DNA from: Megachile rotundata
Lineage: Eukaryota > Arthropoda > Insecta > Hymenoptera > Megachilidae
Assembly (NCBI RefSeq): GCF_050947335.1
Contig: NC_134983.1
Location: 1,922,001-1,986,000, forward strand
DNA: 64,000 bases
Direction: 5' to 3'
Positions 34,050 through 45,953 of this stretch are shown one piece after another (the stretch's first letter is position 1; every line of letters begins with the position of its first letter). The position numbers were made by a program, and so were the translations under genes. Below the pieces are notes generated by a model that was not told where the DNA came from, ran no database searches, and saw only the letters and a program-made list of their open reading frames with translations.

Positions 34050-34168
34050 CGTGTTTTTTACGCGAAGCCGCGTAAAGCGAACTTGATAACGAGCCTGTTG
34101 ATAACGGCGGCTGCGGATAACAACCGGCATGTATAAAACAACCAACGGGTGTTCTTGAATTAAATTAG
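34050..34168 (+). promoter_or_regulatory. TATA promoter-like region ahead of hairpin array C
   Basis: GTATAAAAC (TATA at 34,132) is preceded by a GC-rich stretch with GATAAC three times at 34,085, 34,100 and 34,116. The first hairpin of array C starts at ~34,170, about 38 bases after the TATA. The arrangement repeats that of array B on the opposite strand at 24.3-24.4 kb. No coding exon follows. Confidence 0.4.
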
Positions 34169-34430
34169 GGGCTCCGGCAGGAGAGTTCAGCGAAAATACC
34201 TGGACGCCTGCCTGGAGAATAGGGGAGAGTACCAGAGCTTGTTCGTGGTGAACATTTCTGGTGGTCTGTCGGTCAAGAAAGGACAGAGCATCTCCTGGAC
34301 GCCCGTATGTTAAAAAGAAGAATTCGTGAGGTTATTCCTGGTCGCCCGTTTGATATGGAGAATTCGCATGTAATACCTGGATCCCAATCGAATGGGAGAG
34401 AACAGAGTTACTCCTGATCGCCTAATTGAA
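34169..34430 (+). repeat. Hairpin array C: short, partly decayed relative of array B
   Basis: The first unit is CTCCGGCAGG, a loop containing AGAGTTCAGCG and ATACCTGGACG, then CCTGCCTGGAG (34,172-34,215), the reverse complement of the array B unit type. Later cores (CTCCTGGACGCC near 34,291; ATTCCTGGTCGCC near 34,334; TACCTGGATCCC near 34,373; CTCCTGATCGCC near 34,410) are more diverged. CCCGTTTGATATGG near 34,344 and CCAATCGAATGGG near 34,384 can still pair, partly through G-T pairs. Confidence 0.8.
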
Positions 34431-34811
34431 TAGTTTCACGTAAAAATAAATTGTTTTGCGTACAACACAAAAAATTGTATATACTATGTAAAGACATGTT
34501 CCACTCTTAATCCTTGAAATAAATTCTATGTTTCAGAGCTTTTGTCTTATAACCAATTATGCCTAAAACATTTAAAATTTTGTAACTTTCATTTTCATGA
34601 AAACTTATATTTGCAACTATTTTAGTTATTTGATTTAGAAAACTGTGGTCATCAAATTTTCCTATCTTGTGTGATCAAATCTACATCTAGTAATAAATAG
34701 AAGGTACATACTTTTGATTATTAAATAGTTAATTAATTGACAAAACCTTAAGGGTCATTATATAAATAATAAAACATACATAATGAAAGAAATTATTATT
34801 TTATCAATGGA

Positions 34812-34980
34812 TAAAATAATTTTAAGAAAAAAAATACACTGACTTCGAAATGCACTAAAAAGTATAAAATAATTTCTATTTCATTCAATCATACAATTAC
34901 GTAACAGATATGAATGAAACCTATTTACTCGTTAGGTAGTATATTAAATACATTTCAACCTTTTCGGAGGCGGCGCAAAA
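34812..34980 (-). repeat. Repeat R, copy 4
   Basis: Full-length R with a ~20-bp internal deletion relative to the other complete copies. Its ATTTTGCG end lies directly against Tc1 transposase codons at 34,988. Confidence 0.8.
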
Positions 34981-34987
34981 TAAGCTT

Positions 34988-35956
34988 CGGAAGAATGGAA
35001 TGTCGTACCGAAAGATTTCCGAGAAATTAGAGATTTCTGTTATGGCTTGCCATCAAGCTATACAACATATTGTCCTTCATGGAACACCAGACAACATTCC
35101 TCGTAAAGCGAGACCTCGAAAAACTGATCAAAGAACAGATCGCAAGATTCACCGATTATTTGAAGCGAACAGATTCAAAACTGCAGTTGCCACCCACAAA
35201 GAAATAGCAGCAGATCTCCATAAAAAAATAAGTGTTAGAACTGTCCAGCGAAGACTTAATGAGTTTCAACTATACGGACGCGTTGCCAAAGAGAAACTGC
35301 TCATTTCAGAAAAAAATCGTCGGGCTAGGATTGCTTTTGCGAAAGATCATTTAAACTGGACACCTCAGTAGTGGTCCAGAGTAATTTTTACAGATGAATC
35401 GAAATTTAATCGATTTGGATCTGATGGCAAAGTATACGTGAGATGTTGCAAAGGAGAAGAATTTCATAAAAATTGTATTAAACCGATTGTAAAAGGTGGT
35501 GGTGGGTCGGTACTCGTTTGAGGGGCTATGATAGTAAGAAGTATTGGTCCTATTCATCGCACAACTGGAATCATGGACAGATACGCATATTTGGATATTG
35601 TAAAAAACGTATTACTACCATTCGCCGAAGAATACATGCCACAGGAATGGGTCTACCAAGCGGATAATGATCCAAAACATTCCGCTAAAGTCGTTAAGAC
35701 ATTTTTGAGTGACAACAATATTCGCGTAATGAACTGGCCAGCACAATCTCCGGATCTGAATCCAATCGAAATGCTGTGGATTGATGTCGACAAACATGTA
35801 CAAAAGCAGAAACCTAAAAATATTGATGAATTGTACACTATTGTACAGGAAGCATGGAATTCGATACCTGCTAACAGATGTGTTCGACTTATCGAATCCA
35901 TACCTCGAAGGTGTGCTGCAGTTATAAAAAATAAGGGTCTACATACGAAATATTAA
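34988..35956 (+). pseudogene. Tc1-like transposase, nearly full length, two nonsense codons
   Basis: From KLRKNGMSYRKISEKLE the frame encodes two helix-turn-helices, the GRV linker region and a DDE domain: FTDESKF (first D), QADNDPKHSAKV (second D) and SPDLNPIEMLW (E), ending NKGLHTKY and stop. Length is close to the ~340 residues usual for Tc1, lacking only the first residues, which are cut off by repeat R. Two in-frame stops interrupt it, TAG at 35,369 after TPQ and TGA at 35,519 where the family has W (VWGAM). Otherwise the frame is intact, so inactivation looks fairly recent. An AATAAA-like signal follows at ~35,977. Confidence 0.92.
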
Positions 35957-37500
35957 TGTATTATAATTATAAGTTAAATAAACATTTGAAAGTATAGGTG
36001 TTTCGATGTGTACTTAAGTATGTGTCCGCAGAAAACTTGACACTTCGTCATAAAAATATGAAAAACTTTTTGATTATAGCAAATTAAAGAAAGCTATTTT
36101 GAAATCTTATTATGCATATTGTAGGTCTATAAAAAATATAATTGATTTTCATATACTCGTGTAACGTATAAGTGTAGAGGAAATAATATTTATTTCTAGT
36201 AAGCGTACGTAAGTATATGTATGGCCGCCACTGTATGTTCGGCGTAGGATCACAAGTATTCATTGGATGTATGTATCCTACCAAGACTGGGAAGGTCAGT
36301 TAATAAATACACAAAACAAAATTTAACGATTACTTAAAGCTTTAGTTTCATTACTTCTATACAATTTTATTTCATAAATATAAATAATGAATATTGCACA
36401 CTTTCCCGGCATAAAAGGACGGTACAAATATATTGACCGCTATTTTAATTAAAAAATAAATAACTTATTAAAGCAATCCTGCGTTAAGTACTATAAACCG
36501 TATAAATACAAATTAATCACACGTGTACTATCATCATTTGTAAATTGAAACAAATTTCAATACATACTTCATTCAGTTCAATTCGGAATCTCACAGATGA
36601 TGAAGATTCTCCATGCAAAGTATTATAAACTTAAATAATTGTATTACAAAAACACGTTTCACAATCAAAATACAAATTACATTCCTCACATTTAATTTCC
36701 TTATAACATAATATCAAAATTGTGAAAAGAATATGTTGAAGACTTTAGAATTATGTTCCACCTTACATGCTGCGCATAAAAATACGTTAAAATAACTATT
36801 TTACATTATTTATGTGCTTTGTTTCAATTTTTCGCCGCATCTGTTCAATTCGCACAAATGCAATTCACATTTATACCCATATTCAACCTGTAAACTGGGA
36901 AGATGGTCTAGTTCGTCATTTGAATGATGAACATGCAAAATTAAACCCTTAGATAGATGGATACCGTGTCATTTATCAGAAAATAAATTTTAAAATAATT
37001 TTATCAACATATAAAACTGTATTTCTTAATTAACCCTTCAAATATGAATCGTTAATACAGCGAAAATTTTATTTTATTTTAATTTTATTTTCTGATATAT
37101 GAAATCCCTCTATTAATAAATAAGCAACTAACTTTGGTCTAGACATTATTATACATTTTTAAAACTCTAGATCAGAATCAACCCACAATTTGACGAGCAA
37201 GAGTTAAAGATTTGAAAGTCGTTAAGCTTTTAAAAAGAACGATAAAAACACTAAAATATTAAACAAAACAAAAATTTAGTATAGAAATTTGTTAAACAGT
37301 AGTTGCTGTACGATTATTACATCATTCAAATGTTCACAGTATTGATTTATTAAGCATGTTCAAGTTAGATCTGTGTTAGGAGCAATTATTTGTTTTTATT
37401 AAATTCCTTCGATAAAAATTAGAATGAATGACTGTCTGTTCATCGAAAAATTACCCAGTTGACAGGTTACTTGATTAATTTTGTGACACTGAACTGTTGA
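35957..37500. other. 3' flank of Tc1 and of phosphatase B
   Basis: Holds the Tc1 3' remnant to ~36,060 and then AT-rich DNA. On the minus strand an AATAAA at ~37,395-37,400, about 100 bases past the stop codon, is the probable polyadenylation signal of phosphatase B. Confidence 0.4.
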
Positions 37501-40500
37501 TTACTCATTTCCGTATGCTCTTGCAGTCCTGATTAAGTTGTATTTCATTGAATCGCGTTCATTTTCAGACCTGGTATTAGCGTAATCATTAGTCAGACCC
37601 TTGTCACATATCAATTCATCATCGGATGGAAGTACATCTTCTATCAATTCCAAATATGTATCGAATGGACACAGTTTATCACAACCGGGTAGTTGAAGTT
37701 CTACTCCCTTCGATGGTATTCCCAAGTAGTTTATGACCTGTAAGTGTAAATAAAAACATATTTAGGTTTTTGTGCTAATTGGTTTATTTAAATTAGTACC
37801 ACTTTTTATTCTTATAAAAAGGTTTATTAAAAAAATATTAACATGTTATAAATTGCAGAATAAATATTGATAATCTCAAGTCACTGCACTGAATCATACA
37901 ATAAAATAGAGAATAGCCCAGTATTTTGATATTGAAAATTTTTGAATTTAGAAATTTAGAAAGGGAATATAAAAATTTGAGTATCTTAGAATTTAGGCAT
38001 TTTAAAATTTAGGTTTTTGAAAAGTTGGAAATTTTGAGAGTTTGGTGTCAGGGTATTTAAGAATTAAAAAATTTAGAGATTTCAAGATTTAAAAATTTTG
38101 AGTCATTAAACTCTGGAAATTTAGAAACTCGAAAATTTGAGAAATTGAAAATCTTAAAATTTAAGAATATGAAAATATTGTTTTTGCAGAATTTGGAAAT
38201 TTAGAGATTTTGAGATTTACAAATTATGAGGTATTAGAATTTGGAGATTTGAAAATTACAAAACCTAAACTTTTATAAATTTAATCATTTATAAATTACG
38301 GAATTCGTAAATTTGACGATTTTTGAACGGGTAGTTTTGAAAATTTGAAGATACCTTTCTCTTACTATTTGAGAAATTAATTCTAACACGAAAAGGCAGA
38401 TTAAAATTGTACGTTAATACATTGTTACATACCTTCACATAGTAGTCGTACTCTATTTTATGAAGTTCCAGTATCAGGGCACTGGAATATTCAGGAACAT
38501 GAGGATAGTATACTTGAAGGCAGTGCATTACAGCAGCAATGTTACTTTCGTGTCCACTGTATAGATGTATCTTCTTTTCGTTCCCCGGTTTGCCAGTTAT
38601 AACGTTTAACATTATTTTCGTGACGTCCCGAAGATACGGCCCTAAATGTGATATTCAAATTGTGAATAAAATTCAAAATGTGTAGACATGCCTAAACTAA
38701 TCAAACTAATCAAATACAATTGTAGGATAATTAGACTAATTACACTGTACAACAAATTTTGACTTTTTTTGGATTTTTTGTAAGAATTTCATAGTAGCCG
38801 TTACGAAATCAGTTGGCTATTGTACAGTGTTATTATACTTAATCAAAATTTAAGAATTGAGAATGACTTAAATTTGACATTTAATTGATAATTCAGAGAA
38901 GCGAGGTCAATTATGTGTCGCGATAAAGAATAATCAAGAAAAGGGAACAGAAAAGGAAAGTAATGGATTATAATCTTACCTCCACTTAGTCTTTGCAGTA
39001 AAGTAGTTGCACAGGCAGCATCGTACGCGTATACTGTTCCGTTCCATAATTCACCGTTTGGGAACACTGTATATGCCCAATCTGGTAAAGTGAGACCAAG
39101 AGAATATTCAGCCATTAATGTATGGTACATGTAATACATATCCCATGGCGTAGTTATATTCTTTCCAGTCCATGCAGTTAAATTTTTCATGAACTCGCTG
39201 TATCGGGAAAGTCCTTGCTGTCCTTGCACTGACCTCAGTACCTTATCGTATTCATTTAAATACCTAAAAACGAAGATAACGTTATCTGTATTCTTGAAAA
39301 AATAGTTTTGTTTTAAGACCGTTACATTGCGACAACCAACGTCAAAAGTTAAAAAATTAGTAAATATGATAGATGCAGTAGCTGTAGTTAATAACTTTAA
39401 TAGCACAGTACTTTTAATAGACTAGTTTCATGTTGCAACCTTTCGGGTAGCTATATTTCTTTTTTCTTACGATTTAACTTTACTTAGCTTAAGTTTTACA
39501 GAAAGTATTTCGTTGCAAAATGAAAATAATCATATTAACATTTCAGCTTCAGTTGAAAGTGCATCGTTGAATACGAAGCATTAGCGTGTTTTGAAAGTTA
39601 TTAAAAGGCAAGTTAAATTATTGAATTTTTTAATATAGGTAAACCATAAAACATTATTTTTGCATGACTCATCATTAAACGTGTTTGTTTTTGAGTGCTC
39701 AAAGACTACTAAATTTATTTTCTGGCTATAATTATTATTTTTCTGTCGAAACACGTATATATGTATACAAGATGGAACATGTTACCGTCGGAAGCAAATT
39801 TAGTTTCCTGAGGAAAAATATGATAACGAAGAAGAAGAACTCGTTGATTATCTGAGACTTTTGCAGATTTAAAGTTTTGAGAATTTAGATATGTAGAAAT
39901 CTAGAAATGTAACGATTTTGAATTTTTAAATTTGAGGAACTTGAAACATAGAAGTGTTGTAAACAAGAAATTTGAAGATTTAAAAAATTATAAATTTGAG
40001 AATGTGGGGGTTTACTAACTTACAAATTAAAAAATTTGTAACTATTAAAATTGAAAAATTTAAATCGCAAATTGAAATATTGAAAAATTGAAAAATTTGT
40101 GTTCTTATTAGAAGGAAGCCTACGTTGCTTTTACACGTGAACCATGCTTCCTTCACATTATATTTGTTCAATCTCTGTAGTAATCTTTAAAAAAATTTAC
40201 GATAAATATTGGAAATTAGCGGACATTAATACAATTATCTTCATGTTACTCTATACGATGAATATTTACTACAGCAATTAAGAAAACATTTCATTCCCTA
40301 ACCTTTGACACAGTCACATAAAAGGAAGTATAAATTCTTTATCGCACTATCGTTTGCGAGGAATAACTGTCGATGAATAATTTTTGCCTTGTTCCTGGGA
40401 CATTCCGAGGAAAATGTAGTGCTTACAATTTATCAATTTATAATGAACGTTTTAATATTATTCGTAATTTATTTAATCCATTTGCAAACGAAAGTTTGCT

Positions 40501-43500
40501 TAGTTCTATATGTTCAAACTCAAAAATCAAAATAATAAAATGACATTGTACATCTTCTTTTAAGTTATGTATGAAATGAATTTGATTTTCAGAAAGGTGA
40601 AATTGGTCTCTAAAAGAGCGAATTTTTTTGTAGAAAACTGAATGAGAAAAAAGAATTAATTTGATTTATAAGGAGCTTAATTTGGAGTGGCAACATCTGT
40701 AGTATAATTGTAATATTCCCAACTTCTTTTTTACGTTGTTACTTAATGTTACAATGCTGTCTGTAACTCTTCCCCTTTTCTGCATTCCTTAAACATAAAA
40801 CGAATTTTATACTTACATAGGACATTCTTCTCCAAGAAAGAAGTTGTCTTCGAAGCGTCGCACATAATTTGCTGGAATTGGTTGCCAATTTAACATCGCA
40901 TTCCATTTTTGTTCTTTGTTTGGTGGAAACAGTCCTGCCAGCACTAGTTGCAGTGACATTTTCGTTCTGTCATAGTCTGAACTAAGGCAATTAGCTGTAT
41001 CTGGCGTGTAAATGTCTCCCAAAAATCTTCCATATTTCATTCGTAGAAATTTTCCAAGGGTGTATTCCCGCCGTTTACCTTGCTAAAATTTATGAAACAT
41101 TTTTATTAAGAACTTTATAATGTACAATCATAATCAACGTTTCATAATGTACAAATTGTAATCAATATTCTACTTAACAATTATTTTATTAGTAATACGT
41201 TTCAGTTATATATAAAATTTTATAACACGTAATACAGTAGGCTCTTGTTACATCGTCGCAGACAAAATTGTAAGAGTAAAAAATTCATGACATTAATTGA
41301 ATTAGCTGAAGAACCTTCTTTTTGTTGATATTGCAAACTTTGTGAATTTAGACACGCTATAGCACCATTATTTGCAAGGAAAATCCGGGTGAAGGCAGTA
41401 GTATAACGAGAATTTATTATATTTCGAAAATTGTTATTTTTTTAAAATAATTTTGTTAGTTCTTTATGATGTTATTACTTATGTATAATTTATAATTTAT
41501 TTATTATATTTTCGACTAAATTTATTATGCCATAATGAAATTAGCACGTATATCAACAATATTAATGAAAATAATGGCAGATATTTTGGCGATATTAATA
41601 ATTATAATGCCTATTAACAGTTAAATTAACAAAAAACTTTTGTTTTTAAAATTTCGACAATTTCGACAATTTCGTCTTGCTTGCCGCAAATATTTTTTTT
41701 ACAACTATATGAACAAATTTTCGAGCTCATTTTTTTTAAAAGCCAAGCATTATAAAGAAGAATTTTATTTTACGTTTTCAATATTTTTGTCTTTATCTGA
41801 TTGTACCACCACTTGTACAATACTTAGGATTTTTAAAATAATGACTGTTAAAGTACTTTTGTACTAAAATAGCTTGCGTAAACTAACTCCTTTTTTCCAG
41901 AAAAATACTAAATTATACTACTAAATGAAGTTTCTGAGTTAAAAATAGTTAACAATGAGTATAATAAATTACAGTACAATGCTTTTGAACAAAAATACAA
42001 TCATAAATACTTACATTAGTTAATTGTCCACGGCCCATTGGATAGAAATCGGAGTTGAGATATGGGTCATTTGGATACTTCTCATTATCAGTGTCATCAG
42101 GCGTTCTATCACCGTGTCTAAACAACTGTGAAATTGTGCGAATTATGCATAAGAATCAAGACTCGTTACGTTGGTATATTATATTAACTAAGATTTTTCA
42201 AAACGTTTAAAATGAACGATGATTTTCACTTTATTGAGTATCGGTAGAATTAAATTTTACATCTGAAAAAAAAATATGATTTTCACGTAACACGTTGACC
42301 ACCTTGGCAAAAATGAACGTATTGTTATATTATGCAGATTTCTATTGTTTTTAAGACAATTTTGTTTATTAATGCTTTGTAGCTTTTAAAATAATGTTAG
42401 TCGTAATATGTTTCTATTTTTTAGATGATATGTAAATAGAATCTGTGCTTTTAAGTAAATACATGCTAAAATTCCTGAATTTCTAAATTCCCAAATTTCT
42501 AAATTTTTAAATATTCAAATTTTTTAATTTTCAAGTTCTCATATTATATTCTCAGATTTCAACATTTTAAAATAATAACAATAATAATCAAAATAATTCA
42601 TATCCCAAATCCCTGAATTAGCAAAGTTCTAATCTTTTGACTGATCAAAACTTGCAAATTTTCTAATTTGCAAATATTCAATATCGAAGGTTTTCCAAAA
42701 AATTTTCCAAAAAACAAGTTTTGAAAGTTTCAAATACCCATATTCTTAGATTCCAGTACGACTAAATCCTAAATATAAACTTGGTACTAAAGAAAAATTT
42801 ACTTTTCCGTTGCTGAATATAGTAAATCGACGAAGTATCAATAAATTAATCATAACAATTATTTTTATAATGACATTAATAATATAAATTATATGATAAT
42901 TATTACTGTAATAATATCAACGCTTCATAAGTTTTGTATATAAAGTTAATATCAATTTTTGTACATCACACTGTATCTTCTTAACTTTCGTTAACAGTTA
43001 CGATATACAAATATAATATTATATCTTTATAACACAAACAATAATATTATATCTATGTTATTGCCATTATGCAAAAAAGAAACTGAATTTTGTTTTATTT
43101 AAATACTTAAGTATATTCATTTATTTAAATGTTTAGACACACTCATTTATTTAAATATTTCTAATCTATTAACTGTTTTGTAATATATGTACATTGTAGT
43201 AAATGTAGTCTAATAACATTATTTTGTTCACAATTATTTATAGAATTATTTCATGTCAGTAAACTAACATCATAAAACAATTTACAGCTGAAAAGCATTT
43301 TTATTTTAAATCTGAATAAAGTAGTTTGCAATTTCGAATTCAGCGCATAAAAATCTATAAGAATCGCGTATTGAAGAGTACAAAATCGAAAACATGAATA
43401 ACTTATTAAACAAATTTTAATTAGACGTAGTCTTTCATAGATGTCAAGCCAATCATTTCTTTTTTATATAAAAGCAAACAATAATAGAGGTAGAATATTA

Positions 43501-44318
43501 TATGTATTACAAAATCGTCACATCACATAGTTTGATTTTCAGCAAAAATTAAGGAGATATAATATGTTGTATCATTTTAACTAACGCTTTGTGTTGGTGA
43601 AATAAGGAAAATAGACATGTTATATGTATAATGACGGATATATATCTTATCGATTTCCATTCTGGAATGAATTAATAATGTAGATGTATCCATAGATATG
43701 GATTATCTTGTGTGTGACGTTTCATGCAAATTTGTCAACAGTGATATAACAAAGTAAAACGTGTTACTAATTGCACTAGTTATATTTGAAAAATAAAAAG
43801 TTCTCTTCTTTTCTTGAAAAATATTGAAGATAAAATATTTATATATACCATTATTTTGGCATTAAAAGACAATAAAATGTTACTTAAATCTGATATCTGA
43901 TTCGTTTTCTGACAAAATAACACTAATCTTGAAATGTCATTCATAATGACTTTCGAATTACCTTTTTTGTTACCACTAACATATTTTCTGATATAGCACA
44001 AAATCCAATTGGTTATATTTTTCTATCTTTAATAGCAGTGAAAATCATTTAGATACTAAACTTATGTAAGACAACCTGTATTTTCCAGTTCTGAGAATTA
44101 ATGGGTTAATTATTCAGCTACCTTGAATTTGTGGTGCCGATCACCTGTGACCCCCATGGCAGTCAACGCTTTATAGTTACAAATATACATATAATATAAA
44201 TAGTAGTAATTCTTACCACGGTCACAAGTTGAAGTTCTGCTTCAACAGTTGTGACACAAATTATCACAGCTAAACCAATGATTGCACACATTAACAAGGT
44301 ACGATTGGGCGACATCAT
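37501..44318 (-). CDS. Acph-1-like: Histidine acid phosphatase B (venom acid phosphatase Acph-1-like), six exons
   Basis: Exons in transcript order: 44318-44217, 42125-42015, 41082-40817, 39263-38980, 38641-38433 and 37737-37501. All are GT-AG with consistent phases, giving 402 codons, about the usual family length. Residues 1-27 are a signal peptide. RHGDRTP is at residues 37-43 (nucleophile H38). DYDRTKM and LAGLFPP hold the substrate-binding arginine region. The distal motif is H285-E286 (SGHESNIA). Cysteines at ECPM, DAACATT, MHCLQ and GCDKLCP fit the three disulfides of this family. Several N-x-S/T sites are present (NLT, NIT, NGT). The enzyme would be secreted and remove phosphate from monoesters. 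The first ATG lies 16 bases after an acceptor (exon start 44,334), so an upstream leader exon is expected. Introns are free of transposons. Gene A is its tandem paralogue. Confidence 0.95.
37925..38290. repeat. Short-period AAATTTGA-type repeat (phosphatase B intron)
   Basis: Long run of AAATTTAGA/AAATTTGAG/AAAATTTTGAG variants with AAATTT tracts about every 9-12 bases. It is the longest example of this pattern in the window. Confidence 0.55.
39850..40110. repeat. Short-period AAATTTGA-type repeat (phosphatase B intron)
   Basis: Same pattern as at 37,925, in another intron of the gene. Confidence 0.5.
42470..42760. repeat. Short-period TTTCTAAATTC-type repeat (phosphatase B intron)
   Basis: Same pattern read on the opposite strand (TCTAAATTCCCAAATTTC). 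Confidence 0.5.
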
Positions 44319-45164
44319 CTTGCGGGTGTATTGCCTGAAAATATAACATATGTGTTAACATAAAAACATTAGAGATTTTCAATTTAGTAATTTAACAACG
44401 AACATGATTCAATTTTTAATTACAATCTCTAAATTAGTCCATTTAAATATTTTTTCATTTGAATTATTCCGAGCAGTTATTATTAATTAATTGGATTTAA
44501 AATTGGATATTTTGCCAATTAGAATAATCACTATTGACAACTTCAAGTATTCAATCTGTAATAACTGTCCCTGAAAAATGTGTTGTAAATTGCAGCCGTA
44601 AGTGCAACATAAAACATTGGTTGTCGCAATTAAGTACAGTTTTATGCATATTGTTTTATGCAAACGCGGTCCTCATTTGCATATTAGATGCAACGAACGC
44701 GGGGCAATAGATTAACGAACGCCAGTATATTGCATGATACTACTAATAGTAATTAATCTTCCTGCATTTTGAATAAGAAAATCGTTATCAAGAATTCCAA
44801 CGGTTAATCTTATTAGGTAAGTTTCAAATTGAACAATTGAATAACCATTTTACTAAATCTTGCGAAGTCACTGTCAGGAATGAAATAAATGCACGATAAA
44901 CAAAACCGAACTAATAAAATCATCATTCTTAATTAGTATCATTTACTTATTCGCATATTCGACAACGGGTAAACTACTCTACCTGTATAACGTAATTATT
45001 TCAATTTAAGAAATTATTAAACATTTAATTTAATTGTTCTCAGTTTAATTTATTTCTGACTTAGTCATTTTGATATCTTCAAAAATACGCATTTTATATT
45101 TTTACTTTGTATTTTAAATTGCAATGTTACTTTAATTGTATATTTTATATTTCAGAAATATTAT

Positions 45165-45620
45165 GAAAATTTAATACTGTAGAATTTAGTAGCTTAAAAT
45201 TTACTGGCTTAAGAATAATAATTTAAAATTCAATAATTTACAATTTAGTAATTTAATAATTAAGAAGTGCACATTTTTAACTTTAGTCATTCAAAAATTA
45301 CTAGAATAAGGTTTAATAGTCTAAAGTAAACAATTTAAAGTTTAGTAATTTAATGAATTAACACTCAGAAATTTAGTGACTTAATAATTTAGAATTGAAT
45401 AATTTAACATCGAGTGATTTCGAAATCAATAATATATGATTAACAATTTAAAAATTAATAATTAATATTAAATAATCAAAAGTTTCGTAATTTAATATTC
45501 TATAATTTAAAATTTTATAATCTAATGATTCTGCAATTTGAAATTTAATAATTAACAAATTTTATATTCGTTTATTTGACTATTAAAAATGAATAATATA
45601 ATTTGGAGATTTGCGACAAC
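45165..45620. repeat. Short-period AATTTAGTAATTTA-type repeat
   Basis: Variant of the same AT-rich pattern with AATTTA(A/G)TAATTTAA units, between the first coding exon of phosphatase B and the small ORF at 45.9 kb. Confidence 0.5.
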
Positions 45621-45863
45621 AATTAAATAATTTTAAATTTCATAAAATCATTTACGAATGTTACAATTTTATGTTGAAATGCTCTTAAATAATAACTTTG
45701 TGTATTAGCGGTTCAGTTTTTCTTGTCATTCTATGCCCCCAACGTTTTATGTTCTCCATATGTAAATTATCGCTAAAAAAGAAAAATTGTAAGATACTCT
45801 ACAATCGTAGTATATTCTTTTGTAATATGATTTTATCGTAATTTTTTATTACTTTTTTACGGT

Positions 45864-45953
45864 TCACTTACGGTATCGTTGTTCTACTGTGTAGCAGGCA
45901 ATTAATAATACTGAAGTGCCGATTGTGAGACCATCCACTGAGATACTGGCCAT
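45864..45953 (-). CDS. 29-codon small ORF, probable leader exon of phosphatase B
   Basis: Reads MASISVDGLTIGTSVLLIAC then YTVEQRYRK and stop: a short hydrophobic stretch with a basic tail. Within it lies a consensus donor C/GTAAGT (exon end 45,872). If spliced to the acceptor before 44,334, the ORF would instead end RYRNTPAR and stop, and that TGA would overlap the phosphatase ATG as ATGA. It could thus be an upstream ORF in the phosphatase B leader, or an independent micropeptide. I do not recognise it from any family, and the leader splice is inference. Confidence 0.45.
   Translation of the reverse strand: MASISVDGLTIGTSVLLIACYTVEQRYRK

Noticed and set aside
44318..45864. In-frame N-terminal extension of phosphatase B by the 45.9-kb small ORF
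   Set aside because: Splicing at the visible donor and acceptor shifts the frame and ends the small ORF at a TGA overlapping the phosphatase ATG.
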